Positions 1 to 10,615 of a stretch of 64,000 nt of DNA are shown here, in pieces. Numbering within the stretch: position 1 is the first letter of the stretch; every line of letters starts with the position of its first letter. A program made the position numbers and the translations under genes. Location: contig NC_068913.1 of the NCBI RefSeq assembly GCF_023091745.1, positions 18,246,001 through 18,310,000 on the forward strand, read 5' to 3'. The notes beneath the pieces are model-generated. The model was not told where the DNA came from, made no database searches, and saw only the letters and a program-made list of their open reading frames with translations. The DNA comes from Budorcas taxicolor. Lineage: Eukaryota > Chordata > Mammalia > Artiodactyla > Bovidae.

Positions 1-545
1 CTGATTTCCTTTAGTACTGACTGATTGGATCTTCTTGCAGTCCAAGGGACTCTAGAGTCTTCTCCAACACCACAGTTCAAAAGCATCAACTCTTCAGTGC
101 TCAGCTTTCGGTCCAACTCTCACATCCATACATGAGTACTGGAAAAACCATAGCTTTGACTAGATAGACCTTTGTTGGCAAAATAATGTCTCTGCTTTTT
201 AATATGCTGTCTAGGTTGGTCATAGCTTTTCTTCCAAGGAGCAAGTGTCTTTTTAATTTCATGGCTGCAGTCACCATCTGCAGTGATTTTGGAGCACAAG
301 AAAAGAAAGTCTATCACTGTTTCAATTGTTTCCCCGTCTATTTGCCATGAAATGATGGGACCAGATACCATAATCTTCGTTTTCTGAATGTTAAGTTTCA
401 AGCCAGCTTTTTCACTCTTCTCTTTCAGTTTCATCAAGAGGCTCTTTAGTTCCTCTTTGCTTTCTGCCATAAGAGTGGTATCATCTGCATATCTGAGGTT
501 ATTGATATTTCTCCTGGCAATCCTGATTCCAGCTTGTGCTTCTGT
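1..545 (-). mobile_element. BovB LINE fragment, 3' half
   Basis: The + strand reads as the reverse complement of BovB from the C-terminal RT region into the reverse transcriptase. On the minus strand an open frame (120-617) carries the RT motif-C box (LRYADDTT) followed by the typical NIQKTKIM and CSHEIKKT segments, so the catalytic Asp pair is kept. The window starts inside the element, so its 3' end is not seen. It stops near 545, after the part equivalent to EAQAGIRIARRN. A few stops and small indels mark it as dead. Confidence 0.9.
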
Positions 546-1420
546 CCTTAAGGAATTGCAAATTACTAGAATCCAAAACACTGAAAAACACCAAATACAG
601 TTGAGAATGTAAAGCAAAAGGAACCGTCATTCATTGCTGGTGCAAATATAAATTGATATAGCCACTTTGGAAGATAGTCTGGTGTGCATGCATGCTAAGT
701 CATTAGGTCATGCCCAACTCTTTGTGACCCTATGGACTGTAGCCCGCCAGGCTCCTCTAGCCATGGGATTTTCCAGACAAGAATAGTGGAGTGGGTTGCC
801 ATTTCCTACACTCCAGAGGATCTTCCCAACCCAGGGATTGAACCCACATCTCTTAGGTCTCCTGCATTGGTAGGCAGGTTCTTTACTTCTAGCACCACCT
901 GGGAAACCCAGTATCTGGCAGTTTCTTATAAAACTAAACATGCTGTTAACACACTAACCTGCAATTTCACTTCCTAGTTTTTATGCAAATGAGTTGAAAA
1001 CATGTCACATAAAAAGCTGCACGTGAACATTTATGGCAGCTTTATTCACAACTGTCCAAAATTTGGAGCAAGCAAGATGTCTTTTAATGGGTGAGTAGAT
1101 AAATAAACTTCCACACAGTGAAATATTAGTCAGTGTTTAAAAGTTTGCTATTAAGAAGAGACGTGGAGGAACCTTAAAAGCATGCTGCTAAATGAAAGAA
1201 GCCAGTCCAAAAAGGTCTCACACTGTATGACTCCAGTTATATGACATTCTGGAAAAGGCAAAACTATGGAGATGGAAAAGAAAAAAGAAATCAGTGCCAG
1301 AGACTTCAGTGGAGGGATGGAAGGATAAATATTTTCTCCTAATATCTAATATTTGAATGGCATTATCTGTTTTACTTATTTCAGGTAGAGGCATACATCT
1401 GGTTCCTGTTACTCTATCTT
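546..1420 (+). mobile_element. Ancient L1 3' portion, split by a SINE
   Basis: Degenerate L1 ORF2-end and 3' sequence. Typical phrases of mammalian L1 3' ends are legible, such as a short primed-template stretch near 620-680 and the region near 1030-1330. It is interrupted at 683-910 by a minus-strand Bov-tA; the two halves read on from each other. No open frame survives. The subfamily cannot be named by eye, and the 3' limit near 1420 is approximate. Confidence 0.55.
683..910 (-). mobile_element. Bov-tA SINE
   Basis: Reverse complement of the tRNA-headed bovid SINE. The conserved body appears in minus orientation (gaccctatggactgtagccc) and the element ends in the complement of the GGCTTCCCTGGTGG head near 890-910. 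It lies inside an older L1. Only a short weak flanking repeat (tctgg) is seen, so the insertion is not very young. Confidence 0.88.
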
Positions 1421-2006
1421 GGTAATTAATGAGTTAACAGTAACTTTGTATTATGTATTTTATTGGTCAATATTATATGTGTAATTAATATTGCTATTTA
1501 GTGGGAGAGAGTCTAAGAATTTTTTAGTATTGAAGAAGGGTTTTCATGAACACTCCCACTGAAAAGCCCAGGGACAGACAATTCATAAAAGAAGAAATTA
1601 AACTAGCAAAATTTTTCAAAAGAATTTTTCAATACAAAATTTTCAACTTAAAAACATTTTTATCATATTGTCAAACTTGAAAAAAGCATAATTCTTAGTG
1701 TTGAAGATATTGGACATGGACAAGTCCGTACTCTCATAAACTGAGGATGAAAACAAAATTTTTCCAGTATTATGGCAAAATAATTGACATACATCCCTGT
1801 AGAAGTTTCAAGAGTATAGCTTGATGGTTTGATTTATGTGTATTGTGAAATGAGTATTACAGTAGGTTTAGCTGACATCCATCCTCTTATACAGGTATGA
1901 TAAAAATTAAGAAGTTCTCTTATGATGAGACCTCTTGGACTCTATTCTCTCAACAAATATCTTGTGTATCATGGAGCAGTGTTAGCTACAGTCATCAGAT
2001 TGTATA
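1421..2006. other. Unassigned AT-rich stretch
   Basis: No repeat family, RNA gene or credible exon recognised. Sequence is AT-rich with short homopolymer runs. Only small chance open frames occur. Confidence 0.4.
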
Positions 2007-2016
2007 TTATGTCCCT

Positions 2017-2292
2017 GCTGCTGCTGCTAAGTCACTTCAGTCGTGTCCGACTCTGTGTGACCCCATAGACGGCAGCCCATCAGGCTCCGTCGTCCCTGGG
2101 ATTCTCCAGGCAAGAACACTGGAGTGGGTTGCCATGTCCTTCTCCAATGCATGAAAGTGAAAAGTGAAAGTGAAGTCGCTCAGTCGTGTCCGACTCTTAG
2201 CGACCCCATGGACTGCAGCCTACCAGGCTCCTCTGTTCACGGGATTCTCCAGGCAAGAGTACTGGAGTGGGTCGCCAGTGCCTTCTCCGATC
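2017..2292 (-). mobile_element. BovA2 dimeric SINE with exact TSD
   Basis: Two BovA monomers in minus orientation, joined by the typical linker (tgcatgaaagtgaaaagtga near 2150-2170) and starting with the complement of the (AGC)n tail (ctgctgctgctgctaag). The 10-bp direct repeat ttatgtccct at 2007-2016 and 2293-2302 is exact and marks a fairly recent target-primed insertion. Confidence 0.93.
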
Positions 2293-2339
2293 TTATGTCC
2301 CTAGTACTTACCTATCTTATGCCTAAAAGTTTGCACTTT

Positions 2340-2790
2340 TAGTCATCATCCTGCTGTTTCTCTTCTTCGCACCATTGGCCTATAGTAACCACAAGTCTGA
2401 TCTGTCTTTCTATGAGTTTGGAGGTTTTGCTTTTTTTTAGATTCCACATGTAAGCGAGATCATATAGTATTTGTCTTTCCCTGTCTGATTTATTTCACTT
2501 AACATAATGCTGTTTTGGTGCATCCTTGTTGTTGAAAATGGTAGGATTTCCTGTTTTTGGCTGAGTAATATTATGTGTGCATGCTCAATCGCTCAGTTGT
2601 GTCCGACTGTTTGTGACCCCATAGGCTATAGCCCACCAGGCTCCTTTGTCCATGGAATTTTCCAGGCAATAATACTGGAGTGGGATTGCCATTTCCTACT
2701 CCAGGGAGAATATTTATATGTATTAAATATGATATATATAGATCACAACTTTTTTATCCACGTATCCACTAATGGATGCTTAGGTTAGAA
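2340..2790 (-). mobile_element. L1 ORF2/3' fragment, split by a SINE
   Basis: Minus-strand L1: the + strand shows the familiar complement of the 3' ORF2 region (ttccacatgtaagcgagatc; atttatttcacttaacataa). A Bov-tA at 2573-2708 cuts it after gagtaatatta; the sequence resumes with atccacgtatccactaatgg. Degenerate, no coding frame left. Confidence 0.7.
2573..2708 (-). mobile_element. Bov-tA/BovA SINE, truncated
   Basis: Complement of the BovA body (gcccaccaggctcctttgtc, then the region ending ctactccaggga). The tRNA-like head is missing, so it is 5'-truncated at about 136 bp. It sits in the minus-strand L1. AT-rich flanks share aatatt but give no clear TSD. Confidence 0.85.
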
Positions 2791-2799
2791 ATAAAAATT

Positions 2800-3370
2800 T
2801 TACATTGCTTTATGGGGTGTAACTTGGCAATATATACAGAATGTTGATTGTGCATGCCTGTGATCTCACATTTCCACTTTTAGAATTTTTTTTTCCCACA
2901 GAAATAATTAGGTGAATGTACAAAAGTGAACATTTGGAGATGAGCATCACAACACTGTTTATAATATTAAAACTTTAAAAACAGTAAATTGTCCTTCTAA
3001 AGGAAGGGTTAGTTAACTAAATTATGGTACATTTAGGTATTGGAACACTGACAGCTATTTTAAAAATGAGGTCAAGATGTTTTCTTTCTTTCTTTTTCTT
3101 TTGAGTGAAAATAGCAGCTTGCACAACTCCATGTGAAATATGAGTCTATTTAAGTAAATATTTTATATATAAGCATAGGCTTTTAATGATATTCGCTAAA
3201 ATGTTAACAGAGGCTGTCTCTAGGGAGTGATCTTTGGGCTGAGGTTGGAGGAGGGGGGAAGTTGCATTTTCACTTATATTCTGTGGTAATGCTTGGATTT
3301 GTTTTATAGTGTACATACTGAAATTTACAATTTGCAGATATAAGGAAGATTAAAATTTTGACATTAGAAA
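2800..3370 (+). mobile_element. Possible ancient L1-type 3' end
   Basis: Weak resemblance to very old L1 3' sequence: the segment near 2990-3060 reads like the common (...aaattatggtacattta...) L1 block, followed by an A-rich part and a region near 3150-3290. No coding frame. Family and limits are guesses. Confidence 0.35.
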
Positions 3371-3745
3371 TAAATAGAAGAGATCCTTACCTTTGAAAAT
3401 GTTTGGAAATCCTGGTTATATGATTTCTTATTGACTTCAAATTCCTTATTGATTTAACATTTTATGCTTCTGACCTCTAGACCAACCTTTAAGATTCCTT
3501 CCAGTGCTAAAAGTCTGTGGCTTTCTTCTGCTTGCTGTTGCTGCTGCCATCTCAAATGAGAACTGCTTAGGTAAATCTTAGAGACTCCCTAATGGTGAGA
3601 CCCTTACACTAGTTCAGGTTCTAGTTTTCCTCCTATTTCAAGTGATTTTATTCCTGGGTGACAGTCTTGAGCTGGTTATGAAAACATGTAGAAGAGCATT
3701 GGGATTGAAAAAGCTAGAAGTGATTCTAAGAATCTCTGCTTTCCT
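3371..3745. other. Unassigned, no gene seen
   Basis: Nothing recognised. A short CTG-like patch (tgctgttgctgctgcc, about 3531-3546) is not attached to a BovA2 body. Confidence 0.4.
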
Positions 3746-3746
3746 G

Positions 3747-4153
3747 AACCTAGAACCTGTTATACAGAGGGAAGTAAGTCAGAAACAGAAAAGCAAATAT
3801 CCTATATTAACGCCTATGTACGGCATCTAGAAAAAATGGTACTGATGAACACATTTGCAGGGAAGGAGTTGAGATGCAGATGTAGAGAACAGACCGGATA
3901 TAGCAGGTGAAGGAGAGGGTGGGCCAACTGAGAGAGTAGTGTTGGCATATATACACTATCGTGTAAAGTAGATGGCTAGTGGGAGGCTGCTGTATCTCAC
4001 AGGGAGCCCAGCCTGGCGCTCTGTGGTGACCTAGAAGGGAGACTGAGGCTCTAGAAGGAGGGGAAATATATATATTTATGACTGATTTGCATTGTTGTAC
4101 AACAGAAACCAATGCAAAATTGTAAAGTAATTTTCCTTCAATTAAAAAAAAAA
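3747..4153 (+). mobile_element. L1 3' end with ORF2 C-terminus and poly-A
   Basis: The frame ending at 3830 carries the last residues of an L1 ORF2 protein (VSQKQKSKYPILTPMYGI, then stop), which are highly characteristic. About 320 bp of 3' UTR follow, including a G/A-rich part and a terminal block near 4085-4140, ending in a 12-A tail at 4144-4155. The element is 5'-truncated, about 0.4 kb. Confidence 0.82.
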
Positions 4154-5375
4154 AATCTGCTTTTCATGGAGGTCAGATGTAGTCCAGATTTGAGTGGGAA
4201 CAGGTATCATGAATTGATTTTTCATATATATATATAAGGGCTTTTCTATTTTACTCTTAGGTTCAGCATATCACTACTAAGATGGTTTATCATTTGTTTA
4301 ATTAGAACTTATTATCTCCAATTTGACATGACTCAACCATGTTTTCCTTCCAGAGCTCTTTCTCTTCTGTGTTCAGGCAAGCTGAAAAGCCTCAAAATTA
4401 TTTTGAATTCCTTTCTAGTAGGTTACCTCATACTCAGTTAGCTATTAAATTCTGTTTGGAATTCAGTACAAGGGACTACGGTTTCTTTAACTAGTGTTGC
4501 TCAGCTTTTCTGTCCACTGTTCTCAGTCTTATTTCCATTATCTATCCAACCCTGGGCGTTTCTTACCTGGAACTTAAAATCTTTCCCCCTAGGGTTGTAT
4601 ATTTATTGATACTTCAATACTAAGCCAGTTTAGATGGTTGCAATATAAGTATTTTTAGTACTTATTTTTGTACCTGCTTTATGCTAAAAATTGCATGTAT
4701 GTGTGTGAGTGTGACTGTCTGGGTATGTTGGGTGATGGTGGAAGGGGTGATGATGTATAAAGTAATAGAAGACAGAATCTATGTCTCAGAATTACTTTTA
4801 AAGTATGAAGTTAATTAAACACTATTATGATTTCCTGGCTTCAGTCCCAGCTATAAAATCTTCCAAAGGTTACATCAAAATCAAATGCCTGATCAAGAAA
4901 TTCAAAACGTTTATCATTCCTAATTTGCCTTACTCACCTTCCAACTGATTCCTGCTTGTCATCTCTTCTTCATCAGTCCTGATGTTCACTCCCCTCTTTC
5001 TGGACTCATTCACACCAGAATGATCACTGTCTCCTGCTGCAAGGTCAGACTTTCACTGGAGGTGTCCTTCAACTCTGAGTTTAGGGTATCCCAGTACATC
5101 CTGGCCCTTCTCTTATTATTATCACAGCCACTGCCACAACGTTTTCTGTATCTCCCAAATGCCTGTTAGAGTTCTCATTACAGGCTTGCTGAAGCAATCT
5201 TAAATGGTAACCTTCTCAGGAAAATAAGGACTCCTGGACTTATATCCCACACTCAGCTCAAACAGTTTGTATTTTCCCACAAGAGATGTACGTAAATAAT
5301 TAGGTCTTTGAGAGCAAAAATTCTGACTTTATCTTGTGTTTATCTACCAGAGTGCTTTAGATGTGTAAGTTTCTT
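4154..5375. other. Unassigned intergenic sequence with a small TA run
   Basis: About 1.2 kb with no recognised repeat, RNA or gene. A short (TA)n lies near 4225-4236 and a TG-rich patch near 4696-4710. Text near 4940-5190 is pyrimidine-rich and slightly L2-like but too weak to call. Confidence 0.4.
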
Positions 5376-5560
5376 GAGGACTTCCTTGATGGGCCTATGG
5401 CTAAGACCCTGAACTCCCCATTCAGGGGGCTTAGTTTCAGTGCCTGGTCAGGAAATAAGCTTCCAGATGCCACAACTAAAAGATCCTGCATGCTGCAACA
5501 AAGATCATAGATCCCACGTGCTGCAACTAAGACCTGACACACAATTTTTTTTTTAAAGAA
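5376..5560 (+). mobile_element. CHR-2-type SINE
   Basis: Begins with the cetartiodactyl SINE head (gaggacttccttgatggg). The internal (ccacaactaaaagatcc) and (tgctgcaactaagacctg) blocks are typical of the CHR-2 body, and it ends in a short T/A-rich tail. Diverged, so older than the Bov-tA copies. Confidence 0.75.
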
Positions 5561-5811
5561 AATTTCTTGAATTAATGAATAAATAGTTTTATACAACTAG
5601 ATCCTTCCAGGATGAGTGTCAATTATTTCTCTTGGCTTTGTGTTGGGTAATGTCTCTTCATTAATCCTTAGCCATGTTTTAATCCTAACTTTGACATTCA
5701 ATAGTACTATTATGTACTGAATGATGTGGTTTGATAATCTTTGTTATAGTTTCTTCCACTCTTTTTTTATCCTAAAAATCATGTAAGTACCTGTTCTATA
5801 AACTGTAAATG
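5561..5811. other. Unassigned
   Basis: Nothing recognised between the CHR-2 copy and the MLT1-like LTR. Confidence 0.4.
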
Positions 5812-5935
5812 TGTGTGGGTTGCCAAATTTGTAGGCTGAAATCTAATCCCCAATGTATTTGGGGTAGAGCCTTTGGGAGGTGATTAGGTCCTGAGGGCAG
5901 AGCCTTCATGAATAGAGTTAGTGTCCTCATAAAAG

Positions 5936-6543
5936 GGCCAAAAGTGGAAGCAGTGGTAGATTTTATTTGGGGGGCTCCAAAATCACTGCAGATGGCATGA
6001 AATTAAAAGATGCTTGCTCTTTGGAAGGAAAGCCATGACAAATCTAGACACCATATTAAAAAGCAGAGATATCACTTTGCCAACAAAGGTCCATATAGCA
6101 AAAGCTATGGTTTTTCCAGTAGTCATGTATGGATGTGAGAGTTGGACCATAAAGAAGGCTGAGTGCCAAAGAATTGATGCTTTTGAACTGTGGTGTTGGG
6201 GAAGGCTCTTGAGAGTCCCTTGGACTGCAAGGAGATCAAACCCCTCAATCCTAAAGAAAATCAACCCTGAATATGCATTGGAAGGACTGATGCTGAAGCT
6301 GAAACTCCACTACTCTGGCCACCTGATGTGAAGAGCTGACTCATTGGAAAAGAGCCTGATGCTGGGAGAGATTGAAGGCAAAAGAGGAGGGCAGCAAGGA
6401 TGAGATGGTTGGATAGCATCACTGACTCAACAGACATGAATCTGAGCAAACTCCAGCAGACAGTAGAGGACAGAGGAGCCTGGCATGCTACAGCCCACGG
6501 GGTCATAAACAGTCAGACAAGACAGAGACTGAAAACAACCAAA
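5936..6543 (+). mobile_element. BovB LINE 3' fragment inside an LTR
   Basis: Starts directly after the 12-bp direct repeat with a diverged version of the BovB region just downstream of the RT core. The frame 6014-6331 still reads GCESWTIKKAE and PWTARRSN, the C-terminal part of the BovB protein. After the stop comes the BovB 3' UTR and an end near 6543. About 0.6 kb, 5'-truncated. Confidence 0.88.
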
Positions 6544-6752
6544 GGGGCTTCCCTCAAGGCTCGAGGAGTAAAGAACCCACCTGCAATGCAAGAGATACAG
6601 GAGGTGTGGGTTCAATCCCTGGGTCAGGAAGATCCCTTGGAGGAGGAAATGGCAATCCACTCCAGTATGCTTCCCTGGAGAATCCCATGGATAGAAGAGC
6701 CTGGCGGGCTACGGTCCATGGGGTCAAAAAGAGTTGGACATGACTGAGCATG
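6544..6752 (+). mobile_element. Bov-tA SINE following BovB
   Basis: Plus-strand SINE with head ggggcttccctcaaggctcg and the usual body, ending with catgactgagca. It abuts the BovB fragment and lies with it between one pair of 12-bp direct repeats. It has no separate obvious TSD. Confidence 0.88.
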
Positions 6753-6980
6753 CGTATGCTGCTCTCTCCTCATAAAAGAGACCCCAGAGAGCTCTCTCCG
6801 TGTGTGCAGACGCAGTAGGAGGACAACCATTTATGAACCAGAAAGAGGGCTCTCATCTGCCACCGAATCTGCCAGTATCTTGCTCTTGGACTTCCCAGCC
6901 CCCAGAACTGAGAAATTTCTATTTTTTACAAGCCACCCAGGGTCTGTTACAGCATCCCAAGTAGACCAAGGTGTCTTGTG

Positions 6981-7276
6981 AAGCATGCGCATACTCCAGG
7001 CCTTTTGGGCCTTTCCAAACCTACGGAATCAGAAAGTTCTGTGGAAGATGCTCAGAATCTGTATTTTTAACACCCAACTGAGTTGATTCTTATGGCCAGA
7101 GAAATTTGGAAACTCTGTTCTATTGAGAAACTTAATAAATATTGGTTGAGGTTAATGGTTCTCTTTGATCATTATGCTAAATACAATTCCATGAGCATTA
7201 ACCTGATGTCAGAATGCCTGAATTCCAGCCTTGTTAATTACCATCTGAGTGATTGGGGGCTAGTCCAGGGTTTCTT
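6981..7276. other. Unassigned
   Basis: About 300 bp between the LTR and the MER5A-like fossil. No repeat or gene recognised. Confidence 0.4.
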
Positions 7277-7490
7277 AAACTTGTCTGCAAATTAGAATCA
7301 CAGGGCTTCTTTACCATCTGAACCACCAGGAAAGCCCATACAGGGTCTCTAAAAAATTCCAAAACCCAGGCCACACCCAAGACCAATTAAATCACATTCT
7401 CTAGTGCTGCGACACAGACAGCAGTATTTTTTGACGTTCCCCCGCCGAGTGATTAATGTCAATGCACAAGCAAGCTTGGGAATCACTGGA
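7277..7490 (+). mobile_element. MER5A-like hAT fossil with a SINE stub
   Basis: The edges fit MER5A-type non-autonomous hAT elements: an opening like (ttcttaaacttgtctgcaaa, ttagaatcaca) and a close with tgggaatcactgga. Inside, 7305-7337 is the minus-strand end of a Bov-tA (ttaccatctgaaccaccagg, aaagccc), a very short SINE remnant. Confidence 0.55.
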
Positions 7491-7600
7491 CTAATTTACT
7501 CTCTCTGTTTCTGCATGAGTCAAATGTGGACAATACCTTCCATTTGAAAATGTTACTCTCATTGATACATGTGCATATATGTTATAAATGGTAAAACTTT

Positions 7601-7813
7601 GTGTGTTAGTTGCTCAGTTGTGTCAGACTCTTTGCGACCCCATGGACTCTAGCCGTCTAGGATTCTTGGTCCGTGGAATTCTCCAGGCAAGAATACTGGA
7701 GTGGGTTGCTATTTCCTTCTCCAGGGGATCTGATCTTCCTACCCCAGGGATTGAACTGGGGGTCTTCCGCATTGCAAGCAGATTCTTTACCGTCTGAGCC
7801 ACCAGCGAAGCCT
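7601..7813 (-). mobile_element. Bov-tA SINE with 15-bp TSD
   Basis: Full-length minus-strand SINE: tail complement (gtgtgttagttgctcag) at the left, tRNA-head complement ending with accagcgaagcc at the right. Flanked by 15-bp repeats at 7586-7600 and 7814-7828 that differ at one base (aaatggtaaaacttt against aaatgataaaacttt). Confidence 0.93.
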
Positions 7814-8352
7814 AAATGATAAAACTTTATATAAACCTAATTATATTTTAGGCTTTAAAATATTTTAAATGAAAATTAACAAATTTGCCAGTAATAATTT
7901 TAATATTATATATATATATGTATTTGTAGTGCTTATAATTGTGATGATCAGTTCAACAGTTTAGTGGGATAGATTCAGCTTGTGAAGGAAACCATCATTC
8001 AGAAAGCTAACCTTACTATTTAGGTGAATTTCCTTCAAGTGGCCCTGGTTTAAAGCAGTGGTTCTCAGCTCTTACAGTGTATCAACATGTTCCTTGACTG
8101 GGGTTTATCCTCAAAGATTTTGACTCCATAGATCTGGAGTGGGGCTCCAGCAACGACAAGTTTATAAAGATAAACATGTCATTCTGTTGCCCTGTTGCTA
8201 ACCATGGTGAGTCTGCTGTTTATGTCTATTTAGGCCTTTTGCTTTATCCACGATATTTAGTCATAAATATTCTTCTTTTCTCCTGTCAGAACTCTCTCTT
8301 CATCATGTAAGCAGAAAACAATTTTAGAATAGTTCAAAAAATATCTGAAGCC

Positions 8353-8640
8353 AGGACTTCCCTGGTGGTCTAGTGGTTAGGAAGCTGCTTGCCAAAGTGG
8401 GGGACATGGGTTTGATCCCTGGTGCGGGAAGATTCCACATGCCGTGGGGCAACTAAACCCATGTGCCACAATTACTGAGACTGTGCTCCAGAATCTGCAT
8501 GCCTAGAGCTGGTACTCTGCCAGGAAGGGAAGCTCCTGCACCACAACTAGAGACTAACCCCTGCCCGCTGGAACTAGAGATCGAGAGTAGCAAAGGCGAC
8601 CCAGTGCAGCCATAAAGAAAATAAAAAACAAAGTAAAAAA
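8353..8640 (+). mobile_element. CHR-2 SINE
   Basis: Head ccaggacttccctggtggtc, then the CHR-2 body (ggaagattccacatgccgtg; ccacaactagagactaaccc) and an A-rich tail at about 8614-8640. Longer and better preserved than the copy at 5376. Ends of the TSD are ambiguous because two overlapping candidate repeats exist. Confidence 0.85.
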
Positions 8641-8867
8641 TTTTGAAGCTGTATGGGTACCAGTACCATTCAATCTTTAATACAATCTTGCAGGTTTTTT
8701 TTTTTTTTAATATCTGAACTGGCCTTCTTGATTTATACTCAACCTTTCTAATGGCTATAATTACTATCTGCATTTCTAAAAATTCAGAGAATGTGTGGGT
8801 CCTCCGCTGACCTGAATCTGTCTCTCTAGGGCCAAATCACTTTCAGAATCACTTTCTTCAGCTTCAT

Positions 8868-9020
8868 GGTGCATGGGGAGCACCTGAGAGGCTCGTTAAC
8901 AATGTACACTCTATCCAGACCTGGTGGATTAACCTTTGGGTTGAAGCTGAAGATTCTGGATTCTAAGCTATCTGCCTAGGTTATTCCAGTGCACACTGCA
9001 CTTTGAGAAGTATTGGCTCT
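8868..9020 (+). mobile_element. MER5A-like hAT fossil
   Basis: Reads like a diverged MER5A: a start with gagcacctgagaggctcgtt, a middle with tggattctaagctatctgcc and a close with cactgcactttgagaagt. Non-coding. A weaker MER5A-like start lies at 8056-8160. Confidence 0.5.
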
Positions 9021-9171
9021 ATGGAACTAAGTGGCTGGGGAAGCTTTGGTGAGGTAGCTCACCGAAGGAAGGGCTCATAGGATTCAGACACAAAACTCTG
9101 TAAGGAACTCTGTGTTCTCTTCCTTGCTGTGCTTCACCTTTGTGCAAATAATTTTAGGTAACCATGTGTTT

Positions 9172-9525
9172 AGGGGCTCCCTGGTGGCTCAGCTGGTAAA
9201 GAATCTGCCTGCAGTGTAGGAGACCTGGGTTCAATCCCTGGGTTGGGAAGATCCCCTGGAGGAGGAAATGGCAACCCACTCCAGCATTCTTGCCTGGAGA
9301 ATCCCATGGGCAGAGAAGGCTGGCGGGTCCATGGGGTCACAAAGAGTTGGACATGACAGCACAGCACAGCACAGCACAGAGGTGGTGTAGTGGGAAAGAA
9401 TCCATCTGCCAGTGCAGGAGATGCAAGAGATATGAGCTCAACCTCTGGGTCGGGAAGATCCCCTGAAGAAGGAAATGGCTACCCACTGCAGTATTCTTGC
9501 CTGGAAAATTCCATGGACAGAGGGC
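9172..9525 (+). mobile_element. Two tandem Bov-tA SINEs joined by a (CAGCA) repeat
   Basis: First copy 9172-9356 has the canonical head and body. A short pentamer run (cagcacagcacagcacagca, about 9357-9377) follows. Then 9379-9525 is a second plus-strand copy with an altered head (gaggtggtgtagtgggaaag) and a normal body. The second ends abruptly at catggacagag, where a BovB 3' tail begins. Confidence 0.85.
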
Positions 9526-9529
9526 AGTT

Positions 9530-9581
9530 CAGTTCAGTTCAGCCACTCAGTCATGTCCAACTCTTTGCGACCCCATGGACA
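9530..9581 (-). mobile_element. BovB 3' tail stub
   Basis: A 52-bp minus-strand BovB terminus, starting with the diagnostic cagttcagttcagttcagcc repeat and ending at gaccccatggac. It is flanked by atggacag on both sides, but the right copy is partly BovB sequence itself, so this may be a recombination join rather than a TSD. Confidence 0.7.
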
Positions 9582-10040
9582 GCACGGGGGCCGAGGGCAA
9601 GGAGAGAACAAAGAAAGAGGCAGGCAACTCTAGACTGGTAGGTGGCAGTTAATAGGCAAAGGAACTTACGTAAAAGGCTTGTCTTGGGCAGCTGCAAGAT
9701 GAGTAGATGTCCTCAGCTGCCCATCAGAATCTTTAGAGTTTATGTAGAGGCCTTGACAGTGTTCTGTCTTGTATACCATCCAGATGGTCTCAATAAACAT
9801 AGCTCTTTCAAGGCTGTGTCCTTGAAACTGTTCCCACTGTGAGAATGGTGGGCAGAACATACATTCCAAGGGCAAGGGAGGGTGTAAGAAGCCTCCAGAT
9901 GTGCAGGTCCAGCTTCTGGTTAACTGGTGGTCATGTTCCCTGGATAACCTCTTCCAACAGCTGGTAGGCTTGGAGCAGTAAGGCCTATTGACTTTTGTTG
10001 CTGATCCTAGCATGGAGCCTGGGTCAGAGAAGACACAGTG
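9582..10040. other. Unassigned block, possibly an LTR
   Basis: About 460 bp of moderately GC-richer sequence with a possible poly-A signal (aataaa at about 9792-9797) followed by a T/C-rich part. It reminds me of a solo LTR, but I find no TG..CA ends and no paired copy. A polypyrimidine tract follows at about 10064-10140. Confidence 0.25.
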
Positions 10041-10396
10041 AACGCATTGGTTTACAATGAGGAAATACTCCCTTTCCTTCTCTTTCTGTTTTCCTTTCCT
10101 CCTTCATCCTGACCTTTCCCCATATTTGTCTTTTCCCTTGGTTTGTTGGTTTGTGGCCCATTCTTGAGGAAACAGCCATCTAGAACTGACCTGGATACAA
10201 AAGCAAAGAAAAAACCCTTTACATCAGAAATCACATCAATAACAAACAAAACACCCAGTTCATCTTTAAATTACACCATTATCACATTTGATAAATCACT
10301 TGGGTTAGTTATTTTTACTGTTATGTATAATTGTATTTGATCCGTCTTTCATTTCATGACTATGCTTTTATTTGTTTACTTTCATTTACCAGCACT

Positions 10397-10615
10397 ACCC
10401 ACGCCAGTATTCTTGGGCTTCCCTTGTGGCTCAGCTGGTAAAGAATCTGCCTGCAATGCAGGAGACCTGGGTTCGATCCCTGGGTTGGGAAGACCCCCTG
10501 GAGAAAGGAAAGGCTGCCCACTCCAGTATGCTGGCCTGGAGAATTCCATGGACTGTATAGTTCACAGGGTCACAAAGAGTCAGACACGACTGAGCGACTT
10601 TCACTTTCACTTTTC
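10397..10615 (+). mobile_element. Bov-tA SINE, truncated dimer form
   Basis: The TSD accagcact (10388-10396 and 10616-10624) encloses more than one SINE. Between the left repeat and the head gggcttcccttgtggctcag lies acccacgccagtattcttg, a piece of the body of another Bov-tA. The same join occurs in the complete dimer at 41721-42015, so this is best read as a 5'-truncated dimer. Confidence 0.85.

Larger units (their letters stand above)
5812..6980 (+). mobile_element. MLT1-like LTR, split by BovB and Bov-tA
   Basis: The 5' part (5812-5935) carries the MaLR LTR block ending in cctcataaaag. The 3' part (6767-6980) carries the continuation: gagaccccagagagctctct, then ccaccgaatctgccagtatc and a final segment with cttggacttcccagccccca. 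The two halves read as a single LTR of about 340 bp once the insert is removed. An exact 12-bp repeat, tcctcataaaag, lies at 5924-5935 and 6767-6778. No internal viral genes adjoin, so it is a solo LTR. Confidence 0.72.

Noticed and set aside
3642..3830. A 62-codon gene
   Set aside because: The C-terminal half is the end of L1 ORF2 and the N-terminal half is unrelated sequence.
6400..6830. Several small proteins on both strands
   Set aside because: All are readings of the BovB 3' UTR and the Bov-tA at 6544-6752.
8350..8718. 3' transduction by the CHR-2 at 8353
   Set aside because: The 10-mer aatatctgaa occurs at 8340-8349 and 8709-8718 and would enclose 68 bp beyond the A-rich tail. A nearer imperfect repeat around 8641-8650 (ttgaagc) explains the insertion as well, so the longer reading is not supported.
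10422..10480. A functional tRNA gene
   Set aside because: The tRNA-like head with an internal B-box (gggttcgatccc) belongs to the Bov-tA SINE. No cloverleaf with an anticodon arm is kept, and the SINE body follows.
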